Shown here: positions 1 to 7,635 of the stretch, piece by piece
Position numbering within the stretch: the stretch's first letter is position 1
Layout: the number at the start of each line of letters is the position of its first letter
Source of the DNA: an uncultured Eubacteriales bacterium
GTDB lineage: Bacteria; Bacillota; Clostridia; Oscillospirales; CAG-272
Assembly: GCA_934796165.1 (NCBI GenBank)
Contig: CAKVOU010000005.1
Location: 1 to 64,000 of the forward strand
Length of the DNA: 64,000 bases
Direction of reading: 5' to 3'
The notes under the pieces: generated by a model
Told to the model about the DNA's origin: nothing
Databases searched by the model: none
The model's input: only the letters and a program-made list of their open reading frames with translations
Position numbers and translations under genes: made by a program

Positions 1-114
1 TATAAATTCTGTCATGCGTTTTGCAGGTATAACTGTTGATAGACGGCGCAACCGGAAGTTGCAACCTCAAAATCATAGGTCTACTGCAATACAAAACAGA
101 ATGAAGGAGTATAT
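1..114 (+). other. 5' leader of the pilin-like gene, possibly structured
   Basis: This non-coding stretch ends in a Shine-Dalgarno sequence (AAGGAG, about 7 nt before the ATG at 115). It can fold: TTGCA near 22 pairs with TGCAA near 93, and GCAAC/GTTGC closes a short hairpin around a CGGAA loop near 47-63. It does not match a known riboswitch consensus that I can recall, and its 5' end is cut by the window. A structured regulatory leader is only a possibility. Confidence 0.25.
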
Positions 115-1959
115 ATGAAACACAATAAGAGAGCATTTACGATCGTAGAGCTTGTCATCGTGATCGCGATTCTTGCGATTCTCGCGGCAGTTCTGATCCC
201 GACCTTTGTCAACCTGACCAAAAAGGCGAATGAATCCAATACCATGCAGCTGGTCAAAAACATGAACACTGCGCTGAAGGCAGATATGCCCGACGGCAAG
301 CATCCGACGATGCAGTCCGCGCTGGACGCAGCGAATGCGTTCGGCTATGATCTGGAGAAGATCAACAAGTCCAAGACGGACAACGAGATCCTCTGGGACA
401 GCGCAAATGACTGCTTTGTGTACATGAAAGAAGTCGACGGAGAAATGAAGCCGCAGTATGTTCCGAACAGCAACTACACGGAATTGGCAAAGAAGGATTA
501 TTACAAGTACTGGACGATTTCCAACAAGATCAATGCCACGTATTCCACCTACCTGTATGACTACACAGGTGACTCAAACATTACCGTGTCCACGGGTATT
601 GATGTTGGCAATGTGACCACCATTACCAAGATTACGTATACAAGCAATGTCAACGAGGCGCGGGATATCGTGATCCGGACAAACGGTGCAACCGCTCTTG
701 AGGTGAACGGCTACGTTGACGCAAGCAATACAAAACTCGGTGACGTGATTGCTCACTATGGTGAAGCGGGAAGCGTTGATATCGTAAAGTGCGCAATGGC
801 TTCTTTCCATGAGTACGGAAAAGTCATGTTGATTCAGCTCAAGCAGGGTCATGTTGTGGCAGAAAACGGGTCCGTTGTTTCTCAGATCAGCATTCCGGAA
901 GGCATTGATGTTTCTGCGATCAAGGTCAAAGTTGAGGCTGATGCGGATGTTGCGGCTGTGACGGCAACAATTGATATCAGTGGTGTAGTCGATGTCAAGA
1001 ACAACAATACAGCTGTCGTAAATAAGGCAAACAATAAGTATACCGCGTTTATTGGAACTACCGGATATAATTCTTTGGGAGAGGCTATCTCTTCTGCAAA
1101 ATCTGGGCAGAAAATTATTCTTATGAATAATTGTACGGAAACTAGTTTTTCTACCACTCTTGCTGGCAAAGAACTGACCATCGATCTGAATGGTTGTACT
1201 ATGCAATTCAATTCGTTCAACCTTGATGTTGTAAAAGGAACGCAGGATACAGTTGAGAGTTTGACGTTTGTTGATAGTGGTGCGGTCAAGGGCAAAATGG
1301 TTTGCAAAGGGAACATTGCGGTTTCAATGGGACCCAATGATACCGTGGTTCTTGATGGTGTTAACTTGGAATGCACAATATATGGATTGTTTCCAAGAGG
1401 TGAAGCAGCAAAGCTTGAAGTGAAGAATAGTAAAGTTAGTGCACCTGTGTATGCAATTGCAACAAATGCTGCCAAGACAGAAAATGGTGGGGTAGTTATT
1501 TCGATAGACAATTCGATTATTGAAACTGTTTCCAGTGATCAGGATAATACTGCTGTTCAAATTAACGTTGAGTCCAATACAACAATTAAAAACAGCACGC
1601 TCAAAGGACAGCGTCAAGCCCTGATGATTCGCGGAGGTACCGCGGTTATTGAAAATTCCACGATCGAAAAGACCGGCACCAAGGAAAGCAGTGCTTACAC
1701 CGATTACAGTGACGAAACAAAGACTTGGGGATCTGGAAATGCAGTTCCTGCTTATGCGCTTGTTTTAGGGAACCGTTCTTCTGCATATCAGTATGTGACA
1801 AATGTGACATTGAAAAATGTAACAATCAAAGGCGGCATTTATAGCTGGGGTAATAGTACTCCGGGTCTGGAAGCTAATGTAACGTTTGTTGGGACAAATT
1901 ATGGGACTATTGTGAAAGGTGAAAATGTTAAGGTAACAGGAGACATCACTGAAAATTAA
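115..1959 (+). CDS. Type IV pilin-like (pseudopilin) protein with large beta-helix-like body
   Basis: 614 aa. The N-terminus carries a class III (prepilin) signal: a short basic leader MKHNKRA, then FTIVEL with the conserved Glu5 and a hydrophobic helix up to about residue 32. The usual Gly before the cleavage site is Ala here. Residues ~33-150 resemble a pilin head. Residues ~300-614 are rich in Asn, Thr, Val and Gly with repeated short beta-strand patterns (for example KELTIDLNG and NVTLKNVTIKGG), as in pectate-lyase-like beta-helices. Ordinary major pilins are 120-200 aa, so this is more likely a minor or adhesive pilin, or a surface pseudopilin. The second half is clearly more AT-rich than the first. 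No other pilus assembly genes lie downstream, and the upstream side is outside the window. The prepilin signal is certain; the function of the body is inferred. Confidence 0.85.
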   Translation: MKHNKRAFTIVELVIVIAILAILAAVLIPTFVNLTKKANESNTMQLVKNMNTALKADMPDGKHPTMQSALDAANAFGYDLEKINKSKTDNEILWDSANDCFVYMKEVDGEMKPQYVPNSNYTELAKKDYYKYWTISNKINATYSTYLYDYTGDSNITVSTGIDVGNVTTITKITYTSNVNEARDIVIRTNGATALEVNGYVDASNTKLGDVIAHYGEAGSVDIVKCAMASFHEYGKVMLIQLKQGHVVAENGSVVSQISIPEGIDVSAIKVKVEADADVAAVTATIDISGVVDVKNNNTAVVNKANNKYTAFIGTTGYNSLGEAISSAKSGQKIILMNNCTETSFSTTLAGKELTIDLNGCTMQFNSFNLDVVKGTQDTVESLTFVDSGAVKGKMVCKGNIAVSMGPNDTVVLDGVNLECTIYGLFPRGEAAKLEVKNSKVSAPVYAIATNAAKTENGGVVISIDNSIIETVSSDQDNTAVQINVESNTTIKNSTLKGQRQALMIRGGTAVIENSTIEKTGTKESSAYTDYSDETKTWGSGNAVPAYALVLGNRSSAYQYVTNVTLKNVTIKGGIYSWGNSTPGLEANVTFVGTNYGTIVKGENVKVTGDITEN

Positions 1960-1964
1960 CTTCC

Positions 1965-2000
1965 TCCCCTCCCCGCCTCGGCGGGGAGGGGGTTTTCTTT
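1965..2000. terminator. Rho-independent terminator between convergent genes
   Basis: A 12-bp GC-rich stem (1965-1976 with 1981-1992) with a CTCG loop is followed by TTTTCTTT. It serves the pilin-like gene and sits between it and the convergent ANTAR gene. Confidence 0.9.
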
Positions 2001-2022
2001 CCTCCGACCAAGCCTCTCCGCC

Positions 2023-2607
2023 TCAACCGTAAGTGCGGATGATGCCTTCTGCGATTTCCCGCCGGGTCAGGCAGGCGTCCATCGCCTGCTTTTCCATGTA
2101 CCGGTGCGCGTCCTGCTCGCTCATGCCGAGGTGCTCAATCAGCAACCACTTGGCGCGGTTGCAGAGTCGGATCTCCTTCATTTTTTCCTCAATGGAAACC
2201 GTCTTCTTTTCCAGATTCCGCAGTCTTTCGTGCGCTGCCGCCATAAAAGCAAGCGCCTCTGCAAACGCGTCCCGCGAGGTCGGCTTGGAAAGCAGGAAAA
2301 CCCCGTGCGGCGTTACCTTTGCGCGGAGGTCGGGAGCAAGCTCCGCCCGCACGAGAAGCAGACAGACCGTGCTGCCGGAGGAGCCTGCATCTATGGCAAA
2401 CCGGGTGCCCGGGTCGTCCGGAAGCGGCGCATTGACAACAACAAAATCGTATGCATTCTCCAGCACCGCGCGCTTTGCCGCGGCAACGCTGTCAGCGAAA
2501 ACCGGCGATTCACAGCATCCTGCCAGGAGGAGCGGTCGGAGCGAATCATTGAACCGGGCAGAGGAGGAGACCACCAGGGTGCGGTATGTACGTTCTTCCG
2601 GTTCCAT
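2023..2607 (-). CDS. ANTAR-domain RNA-binding antitermination regulator (NitR-like)
   Basis: 194 aa. Residues ~8-120 form a receiver-like domain without a clear acidic pocket: phospho-acceptor-type Asp motifs are weak, for example VVVNAPLPDD. A coiled-coil stretch follows (~125-145, LEKKTVSIEEKMKEI). The C-terminus is an ANTAR domain (~140-194) with the typical pattern AKWLLIEHLGMSEQDAHRYM...A. ANTAR proteins bind hairpins in nascent RNA and prevent termination. The gene is last in the minus-strand nitrogen operon, 33 bp after glutamine synthetase, the same order as glnA-nitR of solventogenic clostridia. The two terminator-bearing leaders at 7380-7443 and 7556-7605 are the obvious candidate targets. 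Family assignment is firm; targets are inferred. Confidence 0.88.
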   Translation of the reverse strand: MEPEERTYRTLVVSSSARFNDSLRPLLLAGCCESPVFADSVAAAKRAVLENAYDFVVVNAPLPDDPGTRFAIDAGSSGSTVCLLLVRAELAPDLRAKVTPHGVFLLSKPTSRDAFAEALAFMAAAHERLRNLEKKTVSIEEKMKEIRLCNRAKWLLIEHLGMSEQDAHRYMEKQAMDACLTRREIAEGIIRTYG

Positions 2608-2640
2608 GGCGCTCCTCCTTCCTTCGTCAAAAGTCCTTGA

Positions 2641-3852
2641 TCATTCCCCGCAGTAACAGCGGATCAGCATTTGGGGCAGGTGCTTTGCAATAAAACTGCT
2701 TGAGCGCGCCTTTTTTGCCGCTTCTGTAAGGGATCCCGGCAAACGCCGGAATTTTTCTCTGATTCCGGCATCCGCTGTATACAGGTTCATGTCGGCAGGT
2801 GCCGGTAGCTTTTCTCCGGCAGCAATTCCCGAAAGCCCCGCGTGGATCAGCAGGGCAAAGGCGAGGTAAGGATTTGCCTCGGGATCGGGAGAGCGAAGCT
2901 CCGCACGCACGTATTCTCCCCCGGCGGCGGGAATGCGGATGAGCTGGGAGCGGTTTTCCCTGGACCAGGAAATATAGCCGGGCGCCTTGCATCTTCCGAG
3001 ACGCTCATAGGAACTGTCGGCGGGATTGAGAAAGACGGTCATATCCGTAATGTTGGAGAGTACACCGGCGATCATGGCTTCCAGCGGCTCCCCGCCGTCC
3101 TTCCCGCGCACGGACATATTGATGTGAAACCCGTTTCCCGGATGATCCTTTAACGGCTTGGGAGAGAAATCCGCGTACAGCCCGTTGCGCGCCGCGACCG
3201 TTCTTACGACAGCCTGAAAGGTCACTGCCCGGTCTGCCGCAGTCAGCGCGTCGGCGTAACGGAAATCAATCTCATTCTGCCCGGGACCTTCCTCGTGATG
3301 GGAGCTTTCGGGGTGGAACCCCATTTGCTCCAGCATGAGGCAGATCTCGCGGCGCACGTTTTCCCCGCGATCCTCCGGCGCAATATCCATGTACCCCGCA
3401 TTGTCATACGGAATTTTGGTCGGTTCGCCGTTTTCGTCAAGCCGGAAGAGGTAAAACTCCATTTCCGCGCCGAAAAAGAAGGTGTACCCCGCTTGCTCTG
3501 CCGTCTTAACGGCGTCAATCAGCAGTCCTCGGGTGTCGTTTTCAAAGGGAGTTCCGTCCGGGCAGGAAATATTGCAGAACATTCTCACCACCCGCCCGTG
3601 CTCGGGACGCCACGGCAGAATCGCAAGCGTGTCCGGGTCTGGATGCAGAAGCAGATCGGAATATACCTCGCCGCCGAACCCCCGGACCGCCGACGCGTCG
3701 ATGCTGATCCCCGAGGTAAACGCACGCTCCAGCTCGTCCGGCATTACGGAAATATTCTTTTGCCTGCCGAAAACGTCGCAAAAAGCAAGACGGATGAATT
3801 TGACATCCTCCTCTTTTACAAACTGCATGACTTCTTGCTTTGAATACTTCAT
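2641..3852 (-). CDS. glnA: Glutamine synthetase (type I), unusual flap residue
   Basis: 403 aa. It makes glutamine from glutamate, ammonia and ATP. It has the beta-grasp N-terminal domain (residues 1-~95) and the catalytic domain with FGAEMEFYLF (metal-binding Glu), HHEEGPGQNEID, NGFHINMS and NRSQLIRIP. It is shorter than standard type I enzymes (about 440-470 aa), with a trimmed C-terminus and no adenylylation Tyr loop. At the active-site flap, where type I enzymes normally have Glu-Ala-Pro, residue 289 is Lys (CKAPGY). That flap Glu helps bind and deprotonate ammonium in characterised enzymes, so activity or regulation may be altered. It lies 12 bp after the GXGXG glutamate synthase part and before the ANTAR gene, in one operon. 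Confidence 0.93.
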   Translation of the reverse strand: MKYSKQEVMQFVKEEDVKFIRLAFCDVFGRQKNISVMPDELERAFTSGISIDASAVRGFGGEVYSDLLLHPDPDTLAILPWRPEHGRVVRMFCNISCPDGTPFENDTRGLLIDAVKTAEQAGYTFFFGAEMEFYLFRLDENGEPTKIPYDNAGYMDIAPEDRGENVRREICLMLEQMGFHPESSHHEEGPGQNEIDFRYADALTAADRAVTFQAVVRTVAARNGLYADFSPKPLKDHPGNGFHINMSVRGKDGGEPLEAMIAGVLSNITDMTVFLNPADSSYERLGRCKAPGYISWSRENRSQLIRIPAAGGEYVRAELRSPDPEANPYLAFALLIHAGLSGIAAGEKLPAPADMNLYTADAGIREKFRRLPGSLTEAAKKARSSSFIAKHLPQMLIRCYCGE

Positions 3853-3864
3853 ACTCCCTCCCCG

Positions 3865-4587
3865 TTAGTTTGCCGCATACATCTGCTTGTAAGGGTTTTT
3901 GCTGTCCGGAACCACCTTGGTAAAATACGAATGAAGAACGTCGTCCGCGTCATAGCCGAACTGCCGGCAGAATTCCTCGATATACGGTCCGATCTCCGAG
4001 AGATCCTCCTTTGTTGCCTCTGATACCGTCACATATGACGGAAAAATCAGATCATCCGCCCGGGCGCGGAGAAACATCTTTCCGCCGTGCATCCCGGTAC
4101 CCGGGAAATTGCTGACGATCTTCTTTTCTCCCCGGGAAAGTCCCAGCACCAAAATCATGCCGCCCGCCTGATATTCGCCGAGAAAGCTGCCGCACGTTCC
4201 GCCGATGACCATGACGGGGCGCTTGTCGTTGTATTCCTTCATGTGGATACCTGCACGGTATCCCGCGTCACCGCGGACATAGATTTCTCCGCCGCGCATC
4301 GCGTACCCGGCAGCATCTCCGATACTGCCGTGAACGAGGATTCTGCCGGCGTTCATGGTGTCGCCGACCGCGTCTTGCGCGTTGCCGTGCACAATGATCT
4401 CTCCGCCGTTCAGGTAAGCGCCGAGCGCATTTCCCGGGACTCCCTCAATCGTGATTTTATGCCCGGTAAAGCCGGTACCGATGAACCGCTGTCCGCAGCA
4501 GTTTTCCAGAGTGACCTCCTCCGGTGCGGCGCGCAGGGCTTCGTTGAGTGCCCTGTGATCATATAAGGATGCGTCGATTTTTTTCAT
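3865..4587 (-). CDS. Glutamate synthase GXGXG (alpha-subunit C-terminal) domain protein
   Basis: 240 aa. This is a stand-alone version of the right-handed beta-helix GXGXG domain that ends the large subunit of glutamate synthase. Its repeats run GEIIVHGNAQDAVGDTMNAG, GRILVHGSIGDAAGYAMRGG and GEIYVRGDAGYRAGIHMK. In the full-length enzyme this domain has a structural role, supporting the ammonia tunnel. Together with the FMN/ferredoxin protein (4754-6259) and the amidotransferase (6256-7353) it makes a three-piece GltB, as in archaea and many clostridia. The gene begins after a 166-bp gap, with a GGAGGTG ribosome-binding site just before the ATG. The gap shows no convincing gene; a 61-codon frame at 4559-4744 looks spurious. 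Confidence 0.9.
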   Translation of the reverse strand: MKKIDASLYDHRALNEALRAAPEEVTLENCCGQRFIGTGFTGHKITIEGVPGNALGAYLNGGEIIVHGNAQDAVGDTMNAGRILVHGSIGDAAGYAMRGGEIYVRGDAGYRAGIHMKEYNDKRPVMVIGGTCGSFLGEYQAGGMILVLGLSRGEKKIVSNFPGTGMHGGKMFLRARADDLIFPSYVTVSEATKEDLSEIGPYIEEFCRQFGYDADDVLHSYFTKVVPDSKNPYKQMYAAN

Positions 4588-4753
4588 TATACCACACCTC
4601 CGAACATTTTTCTACGGTTTTTTTGGAAAACACCGCCGAAGCCGGGGGATCCGTCAGCGGCTGAACGCGCATTGTACCGAGCGGCGCTCTGTTCCGGGAT
4701 AAGAGGGCTGGGAAAGCGGTGCGCATACGACTTCCGCGTTTCATAGTTCACCC

Positions 4754-6259
4754 TCACTCTCCGGCATGGGAAATGCCGAGAACGCCCAGCTCCCGGTCGC
4801 TGAGCCCGATTCCGCGGAGCATCAGCCGGTTGCCCCTCAACGCCTCGATTGAGTTGATCCCCATGCCGCCCATCATTTCTTTGATTTCATGTTTCCATGC
4901 CGTCATCAGATTGATCAGCCGTTCGGCGCCGATGTCGGGGTTCAGCCGTTTGACCAGCTCCGGGCGCTGAGTGGCGATGCCCCAGCTGCATTTGCCGCTT
5001 TGGCAGGTGCGGCAGAGGTGACAGCCGAGCGCCAGCAGTGCGGCGGTTGCGACATAGCAGGCGTCCGCGCCGAGCGCCACCGCCTTCACCACGTCCGCCG
5101 CACTTCGGATGGATCCGCCCGCCACAAGCGAAACACGGTCGCGGATGCCTTCGTCGCGCAGACGCTGATCCACCGCCGCGAGCGCCAGCTCGATCGGAAT
5201 CCCTACGTTGTCACGGATCCTGGTCGGTGCCGCACCGGTGCCGCCGCGGAATCCGTCAATGGCAATGATGTCCGCACCGCTTCTTGCAATGCCGCTTGCA
5301 ATGGCGGCAATGTTGTGGACCGCCGCCACCTTGACGATTACCGGCTTTTTGTATTCGGTTGCCTCCTTGAGCGAAAACACGAGCTGGCGCAGGTCCTCAG
5401 TGGAATAGATGTCGTGGTGCGGGGCAGGGGAAATGGCGTCCGAGCCTTCCGGGATCATGCGTGTACGCGAAACGTCCCCCACAATCTTTGCCCCCGGCAG
5501 GTGCCCGCCGATGCCGGGCTTTGCCCCCTGACCCATTTTGATCTCAATGGCGGCACCGGCGTTGAGGTAGTCCTCGTAAACGCCGAAACGCCCGGAAGCG
5601 ACCTGCACAATGGTGTTGGGACCGTAGCAGTAGAAATCCTCGTGCAGTCCCCCCTCGCCGGTGTTGTACAGAATACCGAGCTCTGTGGCGGCGCGCGCAA
5701 GAGCGGCGTGCGCGTTGTAACTGATGGAACCGTAGCTCATGGCAGAGAACATGACCGGCATGGAAAGTCCGATCTGCGGCTCCAGGTTGCATTTGAGAGA
5801 GCCGTCCGCCAGACGTTCCGGCTTTTTCGGTTTTTTGCCGAGGTATACACGGGTCTCCATCGGTTCGCGCAACGGGTCGATCGGCGGATTGGTGACCTGG
5901 GATGCGTTGATCAGGATCCGGTCCCAGTATACCGGGAGCGGCTTGGGATTGCCCATGGAGGAGAGCAGAACACCGCCGCTGTCTGCCTGCTTGTAGATTT
6001 CCTTGACGGTGTCCTCCTGCCAGTTGGCGTTTTCCCGGAGGGCGCAATCGCTTTTCACGATTTTGAGCGCGTGGGTCGGGCAGAACGAAACACAGCGCTG
6101 GCAGTCCACACATTTTTGGTCATCACTCAGCATTTTTCCGCTTTTTTCATCATAAAAGTGCACCTCGTTGGCGCACTGTCGCTCGCAGACTCTGCAGGCA
6201 GTGCAGCGTTCCGGTCGGCGAACGACCTCAAATTCAGGGTAAATATAAGTACCGTTCAC
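4754..6259 (-). CDS. Glutamate synthase FMN-binding domain protein with N-terminal 2x[4Fe-4S] ferredoxin
   Basis: 501 aa. Residues ~15-75 contain two 4Fe-4S motifs (CTACRVCERQC and CVDCQRCVSFCP). Residues ~90-480 are the glutamate synthase TIM barrel that binds FMN and turns 2-oxoglutarate plus ammonia into glutamate. Visible signs are MPVMFSAMSYGSIS, GQGAKPGIGGHLPG, and a late cysteine group GCHLCRTCQSGKC suited to the 3Fe-4S cluster. No NAD(P)H-oxidising GltD-like subunit is nearby, so electrons may come from ferredoxin or from an unlinked subunit (inference). The gene overlaps the upstream amidotransferase gene by 4 bp, indicating coupled translation. Confidence 0.92.
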   Translation of the reverse strand: MNGTYIYPEFEVVRRPERCTACRVCERQCANEVHFYDEKSGKMLSDDQKCVDCQRCVSFCPTHALKIVKSDCALRENANWQEDTVKEIYKQADSGGVLLSSMGNPKPLPVYWDRILINASQVTNPPIDPLREPMETRVYLGKKPKKPERLADGSLKCNLEPQIGLSMPVMFSAMSYGSISYNAHAALARAATELGILYNTGEGGLHEDFYCYGPNTIVQVASGRFGVYEDYLNAGAAIEIKMGQGAKPGIGGHLPGAKIVGDVSRTRMIPEGSDAISPAPHHDIYSTEDLRQLVFSLKEATEYKKPVIVKVAAVHNIAAIASGIARSGADIIAIDGFRGGTGAAPTRIRDNVGIPIELALAAVDQRLRDEGIRDRVSLVAGGSIRSAADVVKAVALGADACYVATAALLALGCHLCRTCQSGKCSWGIATQRPELVKRLNPDIGAERLINLMTAWKHEIKEMMGGMGINSIEALRGNRLMLRGIGLSDRELGVLGISHAGE

Positions 6260-7353
6260 TTTGTCATGCCATCCTTTACTGTAATGATCACCGCTTCACC
6301 GCCGCCGGGAGCACGGAGGTTCACGGCATCCGGCTCCATGGTGCGGATTGCCGCTTCCTCGCTGGCAATGAAGACTCTGTCGTCCTTTTCTCCCACCACC
6401 ATGGAGCGCAGCTTCAGGCGGTCGTTGAGCGCCATCAGTCCGCCGTCAAAGCCGAACACGATGGAGAAGGGTCCGGTGATGAGCAGGCTGGGAAACGCCA
6501 TCCGCAAATAGGTCAGCCGCTCCTTTTCCTTTCCGTCCGGGAGGCGGTCGATGGTACTCCAGAACGGAGCCGCGATGACGTTTGCCGCTTCTCCGAGTGT
6601 CAGTCCCTCCACGCGGAGCAGATAGTCCATGATGTAGGTGATGACCTCCGTGTCGGTCTTGAGGGTGCAGTGATACCCGAACATTTCAATGAACCGCCGG
6701 TTTGCGTCGTAGGAAGAGATCTCTCCGTTGTGCACGACGGAATAGTCCAGAAGGGTAAACGGATGTGCGCCGCCCCACCAGCCGGGTGTGTTGGTCGGGT
6801 ATCTGCCGTGCGCCGTCCAGGAATACCCCTCGTATTCCTCCAGCCGGTAAAATACACCGACGTCCTCCGGGTACCCCACCGCCTTGAACGCCCCCATGTT
6901 CTTCCCGCTGGAGAACACATAGGCGCCCTTCATTTCGCTGTTGATTTTCATGACGGTGCGCGCTACAAATTCCTTTTCGTCCAGCTGTGCGGCACCAAGA
7001 ACCGAGGGAAGGGGGGTGATGAAATACCTCCAGATGATCGGTTCGTCCGTAATCGCGGGCGTTTTGCGGGTGGGAATCAGCTCCGACCGGACGATCTCGA
7101 AGCGCTCCCTGAGAAAGGCTTCACAGTGCTTGCGCGTGTCCCGGTCGTCGAAAAACAGATGAAACGCGTAAAAATCCCTGTATTCGGGATAGATCCCGTA
7201 ACCGGCGAAACCGCCGCCGAGCCCGTTGGAACGATCGTGCATGGGCTTCATGGCGTTTGTGATCAGTTCACCGCTCATTTTCTTTCCTTCTCTTGAAATG
7301 ACTGCTGCAATGGCGCATCCCGACGGGATACGCACTTCTCCTTCTGTCTTCAT
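6256..7353 (-). CDS. Glutamate synthase class II glutamine amidotransferase domain protein
   Basis: 365 aa. It supplies ammonia from glutamine to the glutamate synthase barrel. The N-terminal nucleophile is probably Cys13 (SGCAIAAV) after removal of a 12-residue propeptide. GRYPTNTPGWWGGAHPF and VVHNGEISSYDANRRF are the class II amidotransferase motifs that bind glutamine and shape the oxyanion hole. It is the first gene of the operon. A Shine-Dalgarno (AGAGAGG) lies about 11 nt before the ATG, and the leader at 7380-7443 and promoter at 7449-7477 lie upstream. It overlaps the next gene by 4 bp. Confidence 0.92.
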   Translation of the reverse strand: MKTEGEVRIPSGCAIAAVISREGKKMSGELITNAMKPMHDRSNGLGGGFAGYGIYPEYRDFYAFHLFFDDRDTRKHCEAFLRERFEIVRSELIPTRKTPAITDEPIIWRYFITPLPSVLGAAQLDEKEFVARTVMKINSEMKGAYVFSSGKNMGAFKAVGYPEDVGVFYRLEEYEGYSWTAHGRYPTNTPGWWGGAHPFTLLDYSVVHNGEISSYDANRRFIEMFGYHCTLKTDTEVITYIMDYLLRVEGLTLGEAANVIAAPFWSTIDRLPDGKEKERLTYLRMAFPSLLITGPFSIVFGFDGGLMALNDRLKLRSMVVGEKDDRVFIASEEAAIRTMEPDAVNLRAPGGGEAVIITVKDGMTK

Positions 7354-7379
7354 AACCGGATCATTCCTCTCTTTGAGAA

Positions 7380-7443
7380 AACAAAAAAGCCCTCATCCCG
7401 GTGCAGACTTCGCCTGTATCGGAATGAACGCCTTTGCTCATTT
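7380..7443 (-). promoter_or_regulatory. Terminator-bearing leader RNA of the glutamate synthase operon, probable ANTAR target
   Basis: Read on the minus strand, the transcript starts near 7443 and contains GCAAAGGCGT, then an imperfect 11-bp stem enclosing CGATACAGG..., then TTTTTTG. The same arrangement, GCAA(A/C)GGCGT then CGATA then a closing arm and T-run, appears in the asnB leader on the other strand. This is a terminator in front of a biosynthetic operon that encodes an ANTAR antiterminator at its end. Direct binding is inferred. Confidence 0.6.
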
Positions 7444-7448
7444 TCCAC

Positions 7449-7477
7449 ATTATACGCCCCGGCACGCCCCTTGTCAA
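7449..7477 (-). promoter_or_regulatory. Sigma70-type promoter of the glutamate synthase operon
   Basis: On the minus strand TTGACA (7472-7477) is followed by a 17-bp spacer and TATAAT (7449-7454), a consensus match at both hexamers. Confidence 0.92.
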
Positions 7478-7520
7478 GAGAAACGCGCCAAAAAACAGGG
7501 AAATGAATTGTAAAAAAGTA

Positions 7521-7549
7521 TTGACAAGCGTCAGAAGAACGTGTATAAT
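7521..7549 (+). promoter_or_regulatory. Sigma70-type promoter of asnB
   Basis: TTGACA (7521-7526), 17-bp spacer, TATAAT (7544-7549). It is divergent from the equally perfect glutamate synthase promoter, with 43 bp between the two -35 boxes. Confidence 0.93.
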
Positions 7550-7555
7550 GCAACC

Positions 7556-7605
7556 CATAAAGGCAACGGCGTCTTTGAGCGATAGGGCTCAAAGGCGTTT
7601 TTTTG
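7556..7605 (+). promoter_or_regulatory. Terminator-bearing leader RNA of asnB, probable ANTAR target
   Basis: An 11-bp stem (7570-7580 with 7587-7597, one G-T pair) closes a six-base loop GATAGG and is followed by seven T. GCAACGGCGT at 7563-7572 matches the glutamate synthase leader on the opposite strand. A terminator directly behind a perfect promoter and before the ribosome-binding site implies conditional read-through. The loop has A and G one position later than the classic ANTAR hexaloop (A1, G4), so the exact recognition needs checking. Confidence 0.65.
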
Positions 7606-7635
7606 TTTGCCGGTCTGCGATCCGGAGGAAGCAAT

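Noticed and set aside
1..114. Cyclic-di-GMP riboswitch before the pilin-like gene
   Set aside because: The gene type fits, but neither the class I nor class II conserved core could be matched, and the 5' end is cut.
4559..4744. A 61-codon frame between the two glutamate synthase parts
   Set aside because: It has no convincing ribosome-binding site, a composition unlike a protein, and overlaps the start of the GXGXG gene.
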